Positions 42,775 to 52,107 of a stretch of DNA of 64,000 nt are shown piece after piece. The stretch's first letter is position 1; every line of letters begins with the position of its first letter. Position numbers and translations under genes: made by a program. Location of the stretch: NCBI RefSeq assembly GCF_014647795.1, contig NZ_BMPW01000037.1, positions 1-64,000 on the forward strand, given 5' to 3'. The stretch is from Actinoplanes campanulatus (GTDB taxonomy: Bacteria; Actinomycetota; Actinomycetes; Mycobacteriales; Micromonosporaceae). Below the pieces are notes generated by a model. That model did no database searches. It saw nothing but the letters and a program-made list of their open reading frames with translations, and had not been told where the DNA came from.

Positions 42775-43634
42775 TGCCGGCTCGCGTCGATCTGCTGGTC
42801 TTCGAATGGGCGCCACGACTGCCGGGCGGCGGCAGCGGCCTGGGCGTGGTCGAGTCCACGCTGCCCGCCGACCAGCGGCAGGTCTGGGCCGAGCGGCTGG
42901 AGCGGCGGGTGTCCGTGCCGCCCGGCGGCGCCGGGCCGAGCACCTGCTATCTCCGGTACGGCGACCAGGCGGCGCTCCTGCACCGGTTCCCGGTTCGTGA
43001 CGTCCACAACCGGTGGGCGTCCAGCACCCAGGTGCTGGTCGGCCCGCCGTCGGTGATCACCATGCGGCGGGCGGTCGCCCTGCGCCCGGACCTGGTACCG
43101 CAGCGTTTCGGCCAGCCGGCCGACGGTTATCCGCGGTCCTGGGCCGACGCCAGCGACCCCGCCGGGGACCTCGACCGGGCGGCCCGCCTGCACCGCGGGA
43201 AGGCCACCGTGATGGTGGCCGAGCTGGGCCGGGCCCGCCCGCACGGCTGGGCGGTACGGGCGGGCGACATCGATCCGCGGGCGTTGCTGTGGGCGATCGC
43301 CGCCTGCCTGGGCGACATGGAGTTCTCCACCCGGGAAACCGAGGTCACCGACCCCGACCTGCCCACCGTGGTCTTCGTCGACGGCCCACCGGCCCGGTCC
43401 AGCGTCGGCACCGCCCGCCACTGGGTCGACCTGGGCGCCGCCACCGACCTGCCCGGCCGGGACCTGGCGAGCGCCGCGGACCTCGTCGAGACCCACACCG
43501 CGCGCCGCGGCGGCACGGGCCCGCGAACCGGTGACGCCGGGGCGGCCCCGACCGCGTTCTCGCTGCACCTGCTGATGCTCGCCGCCTGGTGGGCCGCGGT
43601 CGCGGTCCTGCTCACGGTCCTGAGCGGCCGATGA
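42774..43634 (+). CDS. Tail-anchored protein of unknown function, gene 5 of the operon
   Basis: A 286-residue protein. The soluble N-terminal 255 residues start VDLLVFEWAPRLPGGG, have no recognisable domain, and resemble the soluble part of effector-associated or GTPase-partner proteins only in size. One transmembrane helix lies at the very C-terminus (LLMLAAWWAAVAVLLTVL), leaving the bulk in the cytoplasm. It is joined to its neighbours by TGATG and ATGA overlaps. Confidence 0.75.
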   Translation: MPARVDLLVFEWAPRLPGGGSGLGVVESTLPADQRQVWAERLERRVSVPPGGAGPSTCYLRYGDQAALLHRFPVRDVHNRWASSTQVLVGPPSVITMRRAVALRPDLVPQRFGQPADGYPRSWADASDPAGDLDRAARLHRGKATVMVAELGRARPHGWAVRAGDIDPRALLWAIAACLGDMEFSTRETEVTDPDLPTVVFVDGPPARSSVGTARHWVDLGAATDLPGRDLASAADLVETHTARRGGTGPRTGDAGAAPTAFSLHLLMLAAWWAAVAVLLTVLSGR

Positions 43635-44809
43635 TGAACCCCGTCACCCCACACCGGTGGCCGCTGTTCCCGCGAGCCGATCCGGGCGACCTGCCCGCCG
43701 CGGTCCTGCCGGCGGTGAGCATCCTCGTGCTGGGCGCGGTCATGCGGGCCGCATCGGTACCGCAGGTGCTGCTGGTGGCACTCGGCGTGGGCGGCTGCGG
43801 ATACCTGATGTCGATGGCGACCCTGGACCGGCATGCCGTGCCGGCGGCCCGCCTGCAGGCAGTGATCTCCATCTTCACCATGCTGGCCGCGGCCGGGCTG
43901 ATGCTGCGGACCTTCGCCGCCGGCGGCACGACCCGGGAATGGCTGATCTACGGGCTCGGCATGCTGTCCTTCCTCGTCGCCGGGGAGATCGGTGCGCGCT
44001 GCGGCGACGGGCCGAACACGGCGGCCATGGCGGTCGCCCTGCTGGTCGTGCTGGCCGCGCTGACCGTTCCGCTGTGGCACGGCGAGGCCGCCTGCGCGAG
44101 CGGCAGCGGCTGTGTCGCGCCGCTGCCGCTGATCACGCTGGGGATGGCGTTCCTGCTGGCGGCCGGGCTGGCCACCGGCATGATCCGGCCCGTTCTCGCC
44201 GACCTGGCGGTGGCCGCCACGCTGCCGACCGTCACGGTCCTGGCGAGCCTGCGTGACCGTGCCACGGTGGTCCTGCTCGGCCCGGTCCTGTTCGCGGTGA
44301 TGCTGGCCGACCTGTCGTCGGCCGCGCCGCCGGCCGGCCGGGCCGCGCGGCGCCGGCTGCTGGTGCTGCTCGCCGCGGTACCGGCGGCGCTGGTGGCCGG
44401 TGTGGAGTCGATGGCCGCGCTGCTGCGGTTTCTGCGCGTGGCGGAGCCGGCGCCTCCCGCGTACGGGCCGGGCCTGCTCGCGCCCGGTGGCCCACTGCCG
44501 CTGGAAGCGTTCGGCCGTGCCCTGGTCGTGCTGCTGGTGGCGGTGCTGCTGTGGAACGTGGTCCAGCTCTGCGCCATGGTCCGGCGGCGCCGGCCGGGGT
44601 TCCCGGCGCTGCTGGCCGCCGGGGCCGGAGCCCATCTGGTCGTCTCGTTCACCGTGCCGTGCCTGGCCTGGGCCGGGCTGCCGGCGCCGCCGGGGCTCAG
44701 GACGCTGCCGCCGGCCGCCGACGCCCTGAGTTTCCTGGTCGCCTTCGCCGAACTGGGCCTGCTGATCGGGGCGGCCACCCCACCGAGGACCGGCTGGCCC
44801 GGCCGGTGA
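43631..44809 (+). CDS. Polytopic membrane protein, gene 6 of the operon
   Basis: A 392-residue integral membrane protein with about ten to eleven hydrophobic helices and short loops. One loop has a Cys pair (GEAACASGSGCVAPL). No transporter or enzyme motif is recognised. It is coupled to gene 5 by an ATGA overlap and closes the operon: the next gene is convergent and begins 26 nt after this stop. No hairpin terminator is evident between them. Confidence 0.8.
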   Translation: MMNPVTPHRWPLFPRADPGDLPAAVLPAVSILVLGAVMRAASVPQVLLVALGVGGCGYLMSMATLDRHAVPAARLQAVISIFTMLAAAGLMLRTFAAGGTTREWLIYGLGMLSFLVAGEIGARCGDGPNTAAMAVALLVVLAALTVPLWHGEAACASGSGCVAPLPLITLGMAFLLAAGLATGMIRPVLADLAVAATLPTVTVLASLRDRATVVLLGPVLFAVMLADLSSAAPPAGRAARRRLLVLLAAVPAALVAGVESMAALLRFLRVAEPAPPAYGPGLLAPGGPLPLEAFGRALVVLLVAVLLWNVVQLCAMVRRRRPGFPALLAAGAGAHLVVSFTVPCLAWAGLPAPPGLRTLPPAADALSFLVAFAELGLLIGAATPPRTGWPGR

Positions 44810-44834
44810 CCGCGCCCGACGGCGAACGGCCCGT

Positions 44835-45575
44835 CTACTTCTTGGCCGCGAGCCACTCACCGAAGGTGGTCGCGGCGAGGTGGGCGTCGCCCTTGGCGAT
44901 CAGCGCGTCGCCCGGCACCGCGGCGAACATGCCCGCCGCCGGGTCCACCACGACCGGGCGCTGGTCCCCGTTCGCCTCGAGCGCGATCCGGCCGAACTCG
45001 TCGAGCGTGAACACCTCCGGGCCGGCGACGTTGTGGTAGCCGTTCAGCGGCGCGCCGACGCTGACCTCGGCCACCTCGGCGGCGATGTCGGCCGAGGCGA
45101 GCGGCTGCACCGGCGTCGCGGGCAGGCGCACGGTGTTCTCGTCGGAGGTCCACGACAGCACCGCGGGCACGAACTCGAAGAACTGCGTGGCCCGCACGAT
45201 CGACCACGGCACCGGTCCCGCCTTGAGGATGTCCTCCTGCAGCACCTTGGCCCGGTAGTAGTCCAGGCCGGGCACCAGGTCGACCCCGACGATCGACAGG
45301 ATCACCGCGTGCCCGACGCCCTGGCGCTGGGCGGCGGCCACCATGTTGTCCATCGTCGTACGAAAGAAGTCCGGCGACTTGTCGTCGAAGGTGGGCGAGT
45401 TGGTCAGGTTCACCACCACGTCGGCGCCCTTGAGACCGTCGTCGAGCCCTTCGCCGCTGAGCAGGTCGACGCCGCTCGACGGCGACAGCGGCACCGCCTC
45501 GTGCCCGTGCCCGGTGAGCAGCCTGACGACCTGGGAGCCGATGAGGCCGGTCCCGCCCAGCACTGCGATCTTCAT
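44835..45575 (-). CDS. NmrA-like / atypical SDR NAD(P)-binding protein
   Basis: A 246-residue Rossmann protein starting KIAVLGGTGLIGSQVVRLL, with GADVVVNLTNSP and HAVILSIVGVD. This is the atypical SDR (SDR_a/NmrA) pattern; the YRAKVLQE stretch replaces the usual catalytic YxxxK. Family members act as NADPH-dependent reductases or redox sensors. The ATG at 45575 is preferred; GTG 45584 would add three residues. Confidence 0.88.
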   Translation of the reverse strand: MKIAVLGGTGLIGSQVVRLLTGHGHEAVPLSPSSGVDLLSGEGLDDGLKGADVVVNLTNSPTFDDKSPDFFRTTMDNMVAAAQRQGVGHAVILSIVGVDLVPGLDYYRAKVLQEDILKAGPVPWSIVRATQFFEFVPAVLSWTSDENTVRLPATPVQPLASADIAAEVAEVSVGAPLNGYHNVAGPEVFTLDEFGRIALEANGDQRPVVVDPAAGMFAAVPGDALIAKGDAHLAATTFGEWLAAKK

Positions 45576-45859
45576 TCGAACCACAACCCTTCGCTGTCAC
45601 TGCCGTGTCACCACATTGACCGGACAGCCCCACCGGTTGTGACACGCTGCCTCACCCGGACGCCCGGTCTCGCCCCTTCGTGCCGCACCGACAACTGCGG
45701 CAATTTTCCCAGATGTCGGGTGCTCGCGTCGCCAACTGCCGCGCGTCGGCTTCGCTGATGTCGAGTGCCTCGGCGGCACCCTGGTCCGAGCGATCCGGAT
45801 GGTGGTCGTAAGGTTCCGGGCATCCATCGATGTTTGCGCCGACGCGGAAGGAACGTGCA

Positions 45860-46681
45860 ATGACGGAGAATGCGGCCACCTCCGGACCCGATGGTCCTTC
45901 GCAGCTGAACACGAACGTGCCGCACTCGGCACGGGTCTGGAACTATCTGCTCGGCGGTAAGGACAACTTCGCGGTGGATCGTGAGGCAGCCGACTACGCC
46001 GTCAGGTTGATGCCCGAACTCGTGCTGTCGGCTCGGGCGAACCGGCAGTTCCTCGGCAGGGCCGTGCGGTTTCTGGCCGGCGAGGGGCAGATCCGTCAGT
46101 TCCTGGACGTCGGCACGGGGCTGCCCACGGCCGACAACACGCACGAGGTGGCCCAGTCGGTGGCTCCCGAGGCACGCATCGTGTACGTCGACAATGACCC
46201 GCTGGTGCTGACCCATGCCCGAGCGTTGCTGACCAGCAGTCCTCAGGGGGCCACGAACTACATCGAGGCCGACGTCCGTGATCCGCGGGCCATCCTGGAA
46301 GCCGCCGCCGGCACGCTGGACTTCACACGGCCGACCGCCGTCGTGCTGTCCGGCATCATCAACTTCGTCATCGACGACGCCGAGGCCCGTGCGGTGGTCG
46401 CCCAGTTCGTCGACGCCGTGCCTTCCGGCAGCTACCTGCTGATCTCCCATCCGACCACGGTGGTCAACGGGCCGGCCGTCGAGGAGTCGATGCGGCAGTG
46501 GAACGAGAGCGGGGCCGCTCCGATCAGAACCCGTAGCATCGAGGAGATCCGCGGGTTCTTCGCCGGACTCGATCTGCTGGACCCCGGCGTCGTCACCTGC
46601 ACCGCATGGCGGCCGGATCCGCAACACCCCGGCATCACCGAGGTCGTGTCGGAGTTCGTCGCGGTGGGGTGCAAGCCTTGA
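45860..46681 (+). CDS. PF04672-type SAM-dependent methyltransferase
   Basis: A 273-residue protein of the S-adenosyl methyltransferase family PF04672, which is abundant in actinomycetes. Marks are SARVWNYLLGGKDNFAVDRE, FLDVGTGLPTADNTHEVAQ as SAM motif I, VYVDNDPLVLTHARALL, and a C-terminal DPGVVTCTAWRPD. The substrate is unknown. ATG 45860 follows AAGGAA. A diverged paralogue lies at 55945-56733. Confidence 0.9.
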   Translation: MTENAATSGPDGPSQLNTNVPHSARVWNYLLGGKDNFAVDREAADYAVRLMPELVLSARANRQFLGRAVRFLAGEGQIRQFLDVGTGLPTADNTHEVAQSVAPEARIVYVDNDPLVLTHARALLTSSPQGATNYIEADVRDPRAILEAAAGTLDFTRPTAVVLSGIINFVIDDAEARAVVAQFVDAVPSGSYLLISHPTTVVNGPAVEESMRQWNESGAAPIRTRSIEEIRGFFAGLDLLDPGVVTCTAWRPDPQHPGITEVVSEFVAVGCKP

Positions 46682-46820
46682 GCGCACCACCGAGTTCGTG
46701 CAGGCCGGCTGGGCGGACGGCGACCGGAACCCGCTGATCGGATCCACCGGTACCCGACCGTCGTCGACGAAGCGGCGGCCGCTCTTCGGTGAATGCCAGT
46801 CATCGACAACAATCACTGGC

Positions 46821-47861
46821 ATGAAACGTCCTTTCGCCGTCGCTCTCTGCGTTCTCGCCGCACTCCTCGTCGCGCCGCAACCCGTCCTCGCCGCCGACGC
46901 CTCCTACCGAACGCTCGGCGCAGCCGACAACCCCGACTGGATGGCGCCGTTGGCCGGCTCGACAAGCCTGGCCGCGCTCTCCATCCCCGGCACCCACGAG
47001 ACCATGTCGACGCACGGCGGTGCCCTGACCCAGACACAGGAGGACTTCGGTGACAGCGGCGGCACGCTCGCCCGCCAGCTGACCGCCGGCATCCGGATGA
47101 TCGACATCCGGGCGCGGGTCAACACCGGCAACACGTTCACCATTCACCACGGGGCGGCCTACCAGAACGCCAACTTCGACGACGTCCTCAGCCGGCTCGG
47201 CACCTTCCTCGCCCAGCATCCCGGCGAGACCGTGGTGATGCGTCTCAAGCAGGAATGCACCGGCCAGTTCGGCTCGTGCACCGACGTGCCGGGCCAGAAG
47301 AGCTTCGCCGACATCTTCGACACCTACACCGCCCGGTACCCGGCACTGTTCTGGCAGCCGTCGGTGACCCGCGGGGCCGGCGCCCCGACACCGTCACTCG
47401 GCACGATCCGCGGCCGGGTCGTCCTGGCCGTCCTGCACGGACCGCACGGCGGCGCGATCGGGCACTACGGTCTCACGCAGTTCGCCGGCTGGGACGACGC
47501 CTCCTCGACCTACGTACAGGACGAGTACACGGTGCCCAATGTAGGAGCCATCGCGACCAAACGGGACCAGGTACGCCGGTTCCTCGACATCACCAGCGCC
47601 GGCGACCCGGGCACGATGTACGTCAACTTCGCCAGCGGCTCCAGCGTGTTCGCCCAGCCGCAGCAGGTGGCCGGAGGCGCGTTCGGGGTCCAGGGCGTCA
47701 ACCCGTTCCTGCTCACCTATCTGAACGAGGGCCCGGAGGTGCACACTCCGATCGTCCGGACCGGCATGCTGATGCTGGACTTCCCCGGCAGTGGCCTGAT
47801 CAGCAAAATCATCTCGCTCAACACCGTCCGACTTCGTAATCAGCTCCCATCGGGGGTCTGA
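46821..47861 (+). CDS. Secreted phosphatidylinositol-specific phospholipase C
   Basis: A 346-residue exported enzyme: signal peptide (MKRPFAVALCVLAALLVAPQ, cleavage near VLA-AD) and a PI-PLC X domain. Both catalytic histidines are present: IPGTHETMS near residue 56 and TIHHGAAYQ near residue 110, with DIRARV as the metal/substrate strand and VVMRLKQE after. Bacterial members cleave phosphatidylinositol or its glycans at the cell exterior. The ATG at 46821 fits the signal peptide but lacks a strong ribosome binding site. It stands alone; 47862-48077 holds no gene. Confidence 0.9.
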   Translation: MKRPFAVALCVLAALLVAPQPVLAADASYRTLGAADNPDWMAPLAGSTSLAALSIPGTHETMSTHGGALTQTQEDFGDSGGTLARQLTAGIRMIDIRARVNTGNTFTIHHGAAYQNANFDDVLSRLGTFLAQHPGETVVMRLKQECTGQFGSCTDVPGQKSFADIFDTYTARYPALFWQPSVTRGAGAPTPSLGTIRGRVVLAVLHGPHGGAIGHYGLTQFAGWDDASSTYVQDEYTVPNVGAIATKRDQVRRFLDITSAGDPGTMYVNFASGSSVFAQPQQVAGGAFGVQGVNPFLLTYLNEGPEVHTPIVRTGMLMLDFPGSGLISKIISLNTVRLRNQLPSGV

Positions 47862-48077
47862 CAGGGCGAAGGCCACAGCCGGATCAGGCGTGGCTGGTGG
47901 AGAAGGCCCTCGAGGACATGTCCGCGACGATGCGACGTATCGTCACGACGTTCCAGGTGTGATCGACGTCTGCAACCGGCCCGCACGTCAGGCGCGTGGC
48001 GCCGGCCGCCGGGGCCGCCGAAAAATGATCTCCGAAATGTCTCAGCTTCGGTGGCTCGGTGGCCGATTCCGGTGCGC

Positions 48078-51000
48078 ATGAATCCTCACCCCCGGGGTCT
48101 CGTCGCCGTCGCGGTCATCGTTGTGGGAACGCTTCTCACACCGTCACCCGCGACCGCGGCGACCAGCCCGTCGACCACGACCGTGTACGGCACCTTCTCC
48201 CGTGTTGTCGTGGACGGCGACCTGTCGACCCCGGCCGGGGATCAGGCGTCGAGAACCGTCACCGAGCCGGTCGTCACCATCGACGACACCACTGTGCCGA
48301 TGCCGGCGGCCGCCGCCGTCGGCCTGCGCCCGGGTACCGAGGTGGCGGTGACGGTGTCCGCGCCGGCCGCCGTGGACACCACCGCCGAGGTCGCCGCCGC
48401 GCTGGAAACCGGTCAGGCGCAGATCCTGGAAGCGGATCCGGCGCCGTTCGCCGGCACGCTGCCGCCGCAGCGGGCGGGCGCGCACACCCTGACCGTGCTG
48501 CCGGTGTACTGGACCGCGCCGGACTCGCAGACCCCCGCGACCCTGCGCACGGCGGCCGACGCGACCGCCGCGTTCTGGAGCGAGCAGACCGCCGGCGCGA
48601 TCACGATCCCGACGATCGACGTCCGGGACTGGATCAGCATCCCCAATCCCGTTACCTGCGACTATTCGGGCATTGCGAACGCGGCGCGTGCCGCACACGG
48701 GGTGGCCTCACCGACCAGCCGGGACCACGTGCTGATCTACTTCCCGAAGTTCACCGCCTGCAGCTGGGTAGGCCTCGCGTACCTTCCCGGTGGCCAGATG
48801 TGGATCAACGGGTACGGGTCTGCGGACGCCTGGGAGCACGAGTTCGGCCACAACCTCGGGCTGGGTCACGCCAACTCGGCCGCCTGCAAGGAGGGCGCCA
48901 CAGCGGTCCCGCTGAGCACGTCGTGCACGGTGTCCAGCTACGACGACTACGACGTGATGGGGTACGCCCGCTACCGCGACGGCCACAACGTGAACACGGC
49001 GTTGGCCGATGTGCTCGGCACGCTGGCCGATCCCGTGCCGGCCAGTTCCGGGACCATGGTGACACTGCCCGCGGTCACCGCGATCACGGCACGGCGCGCG
49101 GTCAAGGTTGCGCTGTCCGGGTCCACGCTCTACCTGGAGTACCGGCCGAGGACCGGCCGGGACGCCGGCCAGCCTCCCTCCGCCACCGGTGTCCAGGTAC
49201 GCCAGTTGCTCAGCGGCAGCAACGAGTCCCGCATGCTCATCATGGACCCGGCGACGTCCAACCGGATGATGACGGTCGGCGCCAGATGGGCCGTGCCGGG
49301 CACGTCGGTGACCCTCACCGTGGAACAGATCGACGCCGCCGGTGCCCGGATCCGCGTCGGCAACACCTACAACGACAGCACCCCGCCGCCCGCGCCGGCC
49401 GTTCCGGTGGTGACCGCGGCCGGGGTCGCCGGGGAGTACGCGTCGGGTTCGGTGACTCTGCGCTGGCCCGCGGTGACCGACCCGGAGTCGGGGATCGCGG
49501 AGTATCGCGTGCTGGTCGACGGGCAGTCGAAGATCGTCCCGGCGACCACCCCCACCATGACGCTGGGGCGTTTGACCGGCGCGGTGACGGTCACCGTGAC
49601 CGCCGTCAACAAGGCCGGCCTGGTCGGCGCCGCGAGCCCGAGCATCACCGTGCGGGGCGACAACGCGCCGCCCACGGCTCCGGTCTTCGAGGCACCGACC
49701 GCGGGCCGGTCCGTGGGCGCGACGACCACCGTGCGCTGGGCCGCGGCGAGCGACGCGGACTCCGGCGTCGCCGGCTACGAGCTCCTTCTCGACGGTCGCA
49801 AGGTGGCCGTCGCAACCGCCGCGGCCACCTCCGCGGACGTCACCCTGCCGGCGCTGACCAACGGCGCCCACACGCTGACCCTGACCGCGGTGGACCGGGT
49901 CGGCAACCGCAGCGCCACGGCGGCGGTCTCCATCAACCTGGCCCGGGCCACGCTCAAGGCGCCGACCGTGCTCAAGGCCGCCGGTGACCCGGCCGGATCG
50001 GTCGTCTCCTGGACGGCGCCGGCGGCCCAGTCGGTGGCCGGCTACGACATCTTCGTGGACGGCGTAGCCAAGGACACCGTGGCGGCGACTCCGACGTCGT
50101 GGCGGCTGGCGAACGGACCGACCGACGGCGCCCACACGGTGGGCGTGCGGGCCCGCGACCCGCTGGGCAACGTCTCGCCGATCGTCACCGTGCGGGCCGT
50201 CCTGGACAGCACCGCGCCCGGTCAGCCCAAGGTGACCGCCCCGCTGGCCGGCACGGTCGTCAAGGGCAACCTGGCCCGGCTCTCCTGGACCGCGTCCACC
50301 GACGCCCAGTCCGGCATCTCGGCCTACGTCATCGAGGTCGACCACGTGGAGAAGGCCAGGTTGGCCGGCTCGGCCCGCACCGCGTCGGTCGTGGTTCCCG
50401 ACGGGACACACCACCTCACCGTCGCGGCCGTCAACGGCAACGGTCTGCGCTCGGTGGCCTCCGACGCGCTGGGCGTCACCGTCACCGCCACGCCGACCGC
50501 CCCGACCCCGCCGCGGATCACGGCGCCGGGCGCCCGCAAGTCGACGAACGCCGACAGCGTCACCGTGACCTGGACGGCGGCCGTCGACGGCGGCGGCCTC
50601 ACCGGCTACGAGGTACTGGTGGACGGGCAGGTGGCCGCGACCGTCGGCGCCACCGTCACCAGCGCCACCGTCCCGCTCGCCGCCGGCACGCACACGCTGG
50701 CCGTCCGGGCAGTCGACCCGAGCGGCCTGGCCGGCACCTCCACCATCATCCCCGTCACCATGGACGCCGCCTCGCCGACCATCGACGCGGTCGTGACCAA
50801 ACTCCGGCCCGGCTCCGCTGCCGCCGGTCTTCCGGTCACCCTGACCGCCTCCGCCGCCGACGCGAGCGGGGTCTGCGCGCTCACCGCGACGGTGGACGGC
50901 AAGACGCTCGGCACGGCACCGGCCGGCACACTCACCGTGACCACCACGCTGCCCGCCGCGACACAGAACGTCCTGGTCACCGCCACGGACTGCGCGGGCA

Positions 51001-51386
51001 ACACGGCCACCAGGACCGGCCCGGTGTCGCTGGCCTCGGTCGAGGAGTCGGCCGGGACACTCACCGGTACATGGACCACCTCGTCGGCGGCCGGCTACTC
51101 CGGCGGCGCGGCCAGCTCCGCATCGACGGCGGGCTCGGCGCTGACGTGGACCTTCACCGGCTCCCATGTGGCCTGGATCGGCTCACGGACGCCGACCTCC
51201 GGCGCGGCCGGCGTCTACCTGGACGGCCGCAAGGTCGCCACGGTCGACACCCGAGGGACCGCCGGCCATCGGCAGGTGCTCTGGGCCGGGGCCACCAACC
51301 CCGGCACACACACCGTCACCGTGGTCGTGGCGGGCACGTCCGGCCGGCCGGCCGTGCTGGTGGACGGCTTCGCCGCCGTCTCCTGA
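48078..51386 (+). CDS. Secreted M11 (gametolysin-like) metalloprotease with Ig-like repeats
   Basis: An 1102-residue exported protein. After the signal peptide (about residues 1-28) comes a prodomain-like region, then a zinc protease domain with HEFGHNLGLGH at residues 254-264 (HExxHxxGxxH) and a Met-turn DVMGY (Met294). Downstream are about six repeating beta domains of roughly 90 residues (about 440-985), each ending in motifs such as GYEVLVDG or NGAHTLTLTAVDRVGN, of FnIII/Ig-like type. The last 110 residues form a beta domain (YSGGAASSA ... AWIGSRTPTSGAAGVYLDG) resembling carbohydrate-binding or adhesion modules. It probably degrades extracellular protein while attached to a surface. Confidence 0.85.
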   Translation: MNPHPRGLVAVAVIVVGTLLTPSPATAATSPSTTTVYGTFSRVVVDGDLSTPAGDQASRTVTEPVVTIDDTTVPMPAAAAVGLRPGTEVAVTVSAPAAVDTTAEVAAALETGQAQILEADPAPFAGTLPPQRAGAHTLTVLPVYWTAPDSQTPATLRTAADATAAFWSEQTAGAITIPTIDVRDWISIPNPVTCDYSGIANAARAAHGVASPTSRDHVLIYFPKFTACSWVGLAYLPGGQMWINGYGSADAWEHEFGHNLGLGHANSAACKEGATAVPLSTSCTVSSYDDYDVMGYARYRDGHNVNTALADVLGTLADPVPASSGTMVTLPAVTAITARRAVKVALSGSTLYLEYRPRTGRDAGQPPSATGVQVRQLLSGSNESRMLIMDPATSNRMMTVGARWAVPGTSVTLTVEQIDAAGARIRVGNTYNDSTPPPAPAVPVVTAAGVAGEYASGSVTLRWPAVTDPESGIAEYRVLVDGQSKIVPATTPTMTLGRLTGAVTVTVTAVNKAGLVGAASPSITVRGDNAPPTAPVFEAPTAGRSVGATTTVRWAAASDADSGVAGYELLLDGRKVAVATAAATSADVTLPALTNGAHTLTLTAVDRVGNRSATAAVSINLARATLKAPTVLKAAGDPAGSVVSWTAPAAQSVAGYDIFVDGVAKDTVAATPTSWRLANGPTDGAHTVGVRARDPLGNVSPIVTVRAVLDSTAPGQPKVTAPLAGTVVKGNLARLSWTASTDAQSGISAYVIEVDHVEKARLAGSARTASVVVPDGTHHLTVAAVNGNGLRSVASDALGVTVTATPTAPTPPRITAPGARKSTNADSVTVTWTAAVDGGGLTGYEVLVDGQVAATVGATVTSATVPLAAGTHTLAVRAVDPSGLAGTSTIIPVTMDAASPTIDAVVTKLRPGSAAAGLPVTLTASAADASGVCALTATVDGKTLGTAPAGTLTVTTTLPAATQNVLVTATDCAGNTATRTGPVSLASVEESAGTLTGTWTTSSAAGYSGGAASSASTAGSALTWTFTGSHVAWIGSRTPTSGAAGVYLDGRKVATVDTRGTAGHRQVLWAGATNPGTHTVTVVVAGTSGRPAVLVDGFAAVS

Positions 51387-51474
51387 ACCCGGGCGAGTGG
51401 GTGACGCGAGCTGAGCCACGGCGGTAGGCAAGGGGTTCCGGCAGCGGTGGCTTCTCGTGGTGCATCATCGCCGG

Positions 51475-51751
51475 GTGGGGGAGACGCCGACGGCAGCGGA
51501 GCCGGCACGACTCGACCTGAACCTGCTGGTCGCGTTGGACGTCCTGCTGCGTGAGCGCAGCGTCACCAGGGCCGCGGAGCGTCTCGACCTCACCCAGCCG
51601 ACCCTGTCGGCGTCACTGCGACGGCTTCGCCGCCACGTCAAGGACGAGCTTCTGGTACGGGTGGGCAACCGCAACGAACTCATCCCGCTCGGAGTGGTGC
51701 TCGCCCCGCTGGTGGCGACGGCGCTCGGCGTGGTGTCGCGGCGTACGTCGC
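51475..51751 (+). pseudogene. LysR-family regulator remnant (DNA-binding domain only)
   Basis: From the GTG at 51475 the frame encodes a complete Lys[44 protein letters not shown] and [17 protein letters not shown]. After about 80 residues (near 51735) the LysR sequence ends and the DNA continues into superoxide dismutase-like coding in another frame. The ligand-binding domain is absent. Confidence 0.75.
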
Positions 51752-51898
51752 GTGCAGGGCTCCGGCTGGGGTGTGCTCGCGTGGGAGCCGCTGTCGCAGC
51801 GGCTGATCGTGGAGCAGGTCTACGACCACCACGGCAACGTCGGCCAGGGATCCACGCCGATCCTGGTCTTCGACGCCTGGGAGCACGCCTACCGGCCA
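51752..51898 (+). pseudogene. Fe/Mn superoxide dismutase C-terminal fragment
   Basis: The frame beginning at 51752 reads [20 protein letters not shown] followed by [11 protein letters not shown], the conserved C-terminal block of Fe/Mn superoxide dismutases with the metal ligands Asp and His in DAWEHAY. The N-terminal half of the enzyme and the end after YRP are missing. The fragment is joined directly to the LysR remnant. Confidence 0.75.
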
Positions 51899-51902
51899 GA
51901 GC

Positions 51903-52070
51903 ATGGACGAGCTGGTCCAGGAGCTGACGCTCCTCATGGCCGAGGGCGGCTGAGTCGTGTTCACGATCACGGCGGCGACCGCCGAACGGCTGCGCGACCA
52001 GGTGGACCGGCCTCGTCTACCCGGCTCTGACGATCGACGATCAGTGGACCGGTAACGCCGGGCCCGAGCC
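51903..52070 (+). other. Further coding debris after the SOD fragment
   Basis: A short frame ATG 51903-TGA 51953 ([16 protein letters not shown]) looks like the end of a helical protein, and the following bases encode [16 protein letters not shown] before losing coherence. Neither is a complete gene. Together with the two fragments upstream they form a remnant cluster of about 600 nt. Confidence 0.35.
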
Positions 52071-52107
52071 GGTGTGGCCGGCCGCAGCCTGCCACACCGG
52101 TGTGAGC

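Noticed and set aside
33174-44809. Reading the tubulin-like operon as a phage-defence system
   Set aside because: No nuclease, NTPase effector, toxin or NAD-depleting domain was found, and no other defence genes adjoin. The possibility is not excluded, but nothing in the sequence supports it.
48708-51167. An 819-codon minus-strand frame
   Set aside because: Antisense to the metalloprotease; Gly/Arg-rich without motifs.
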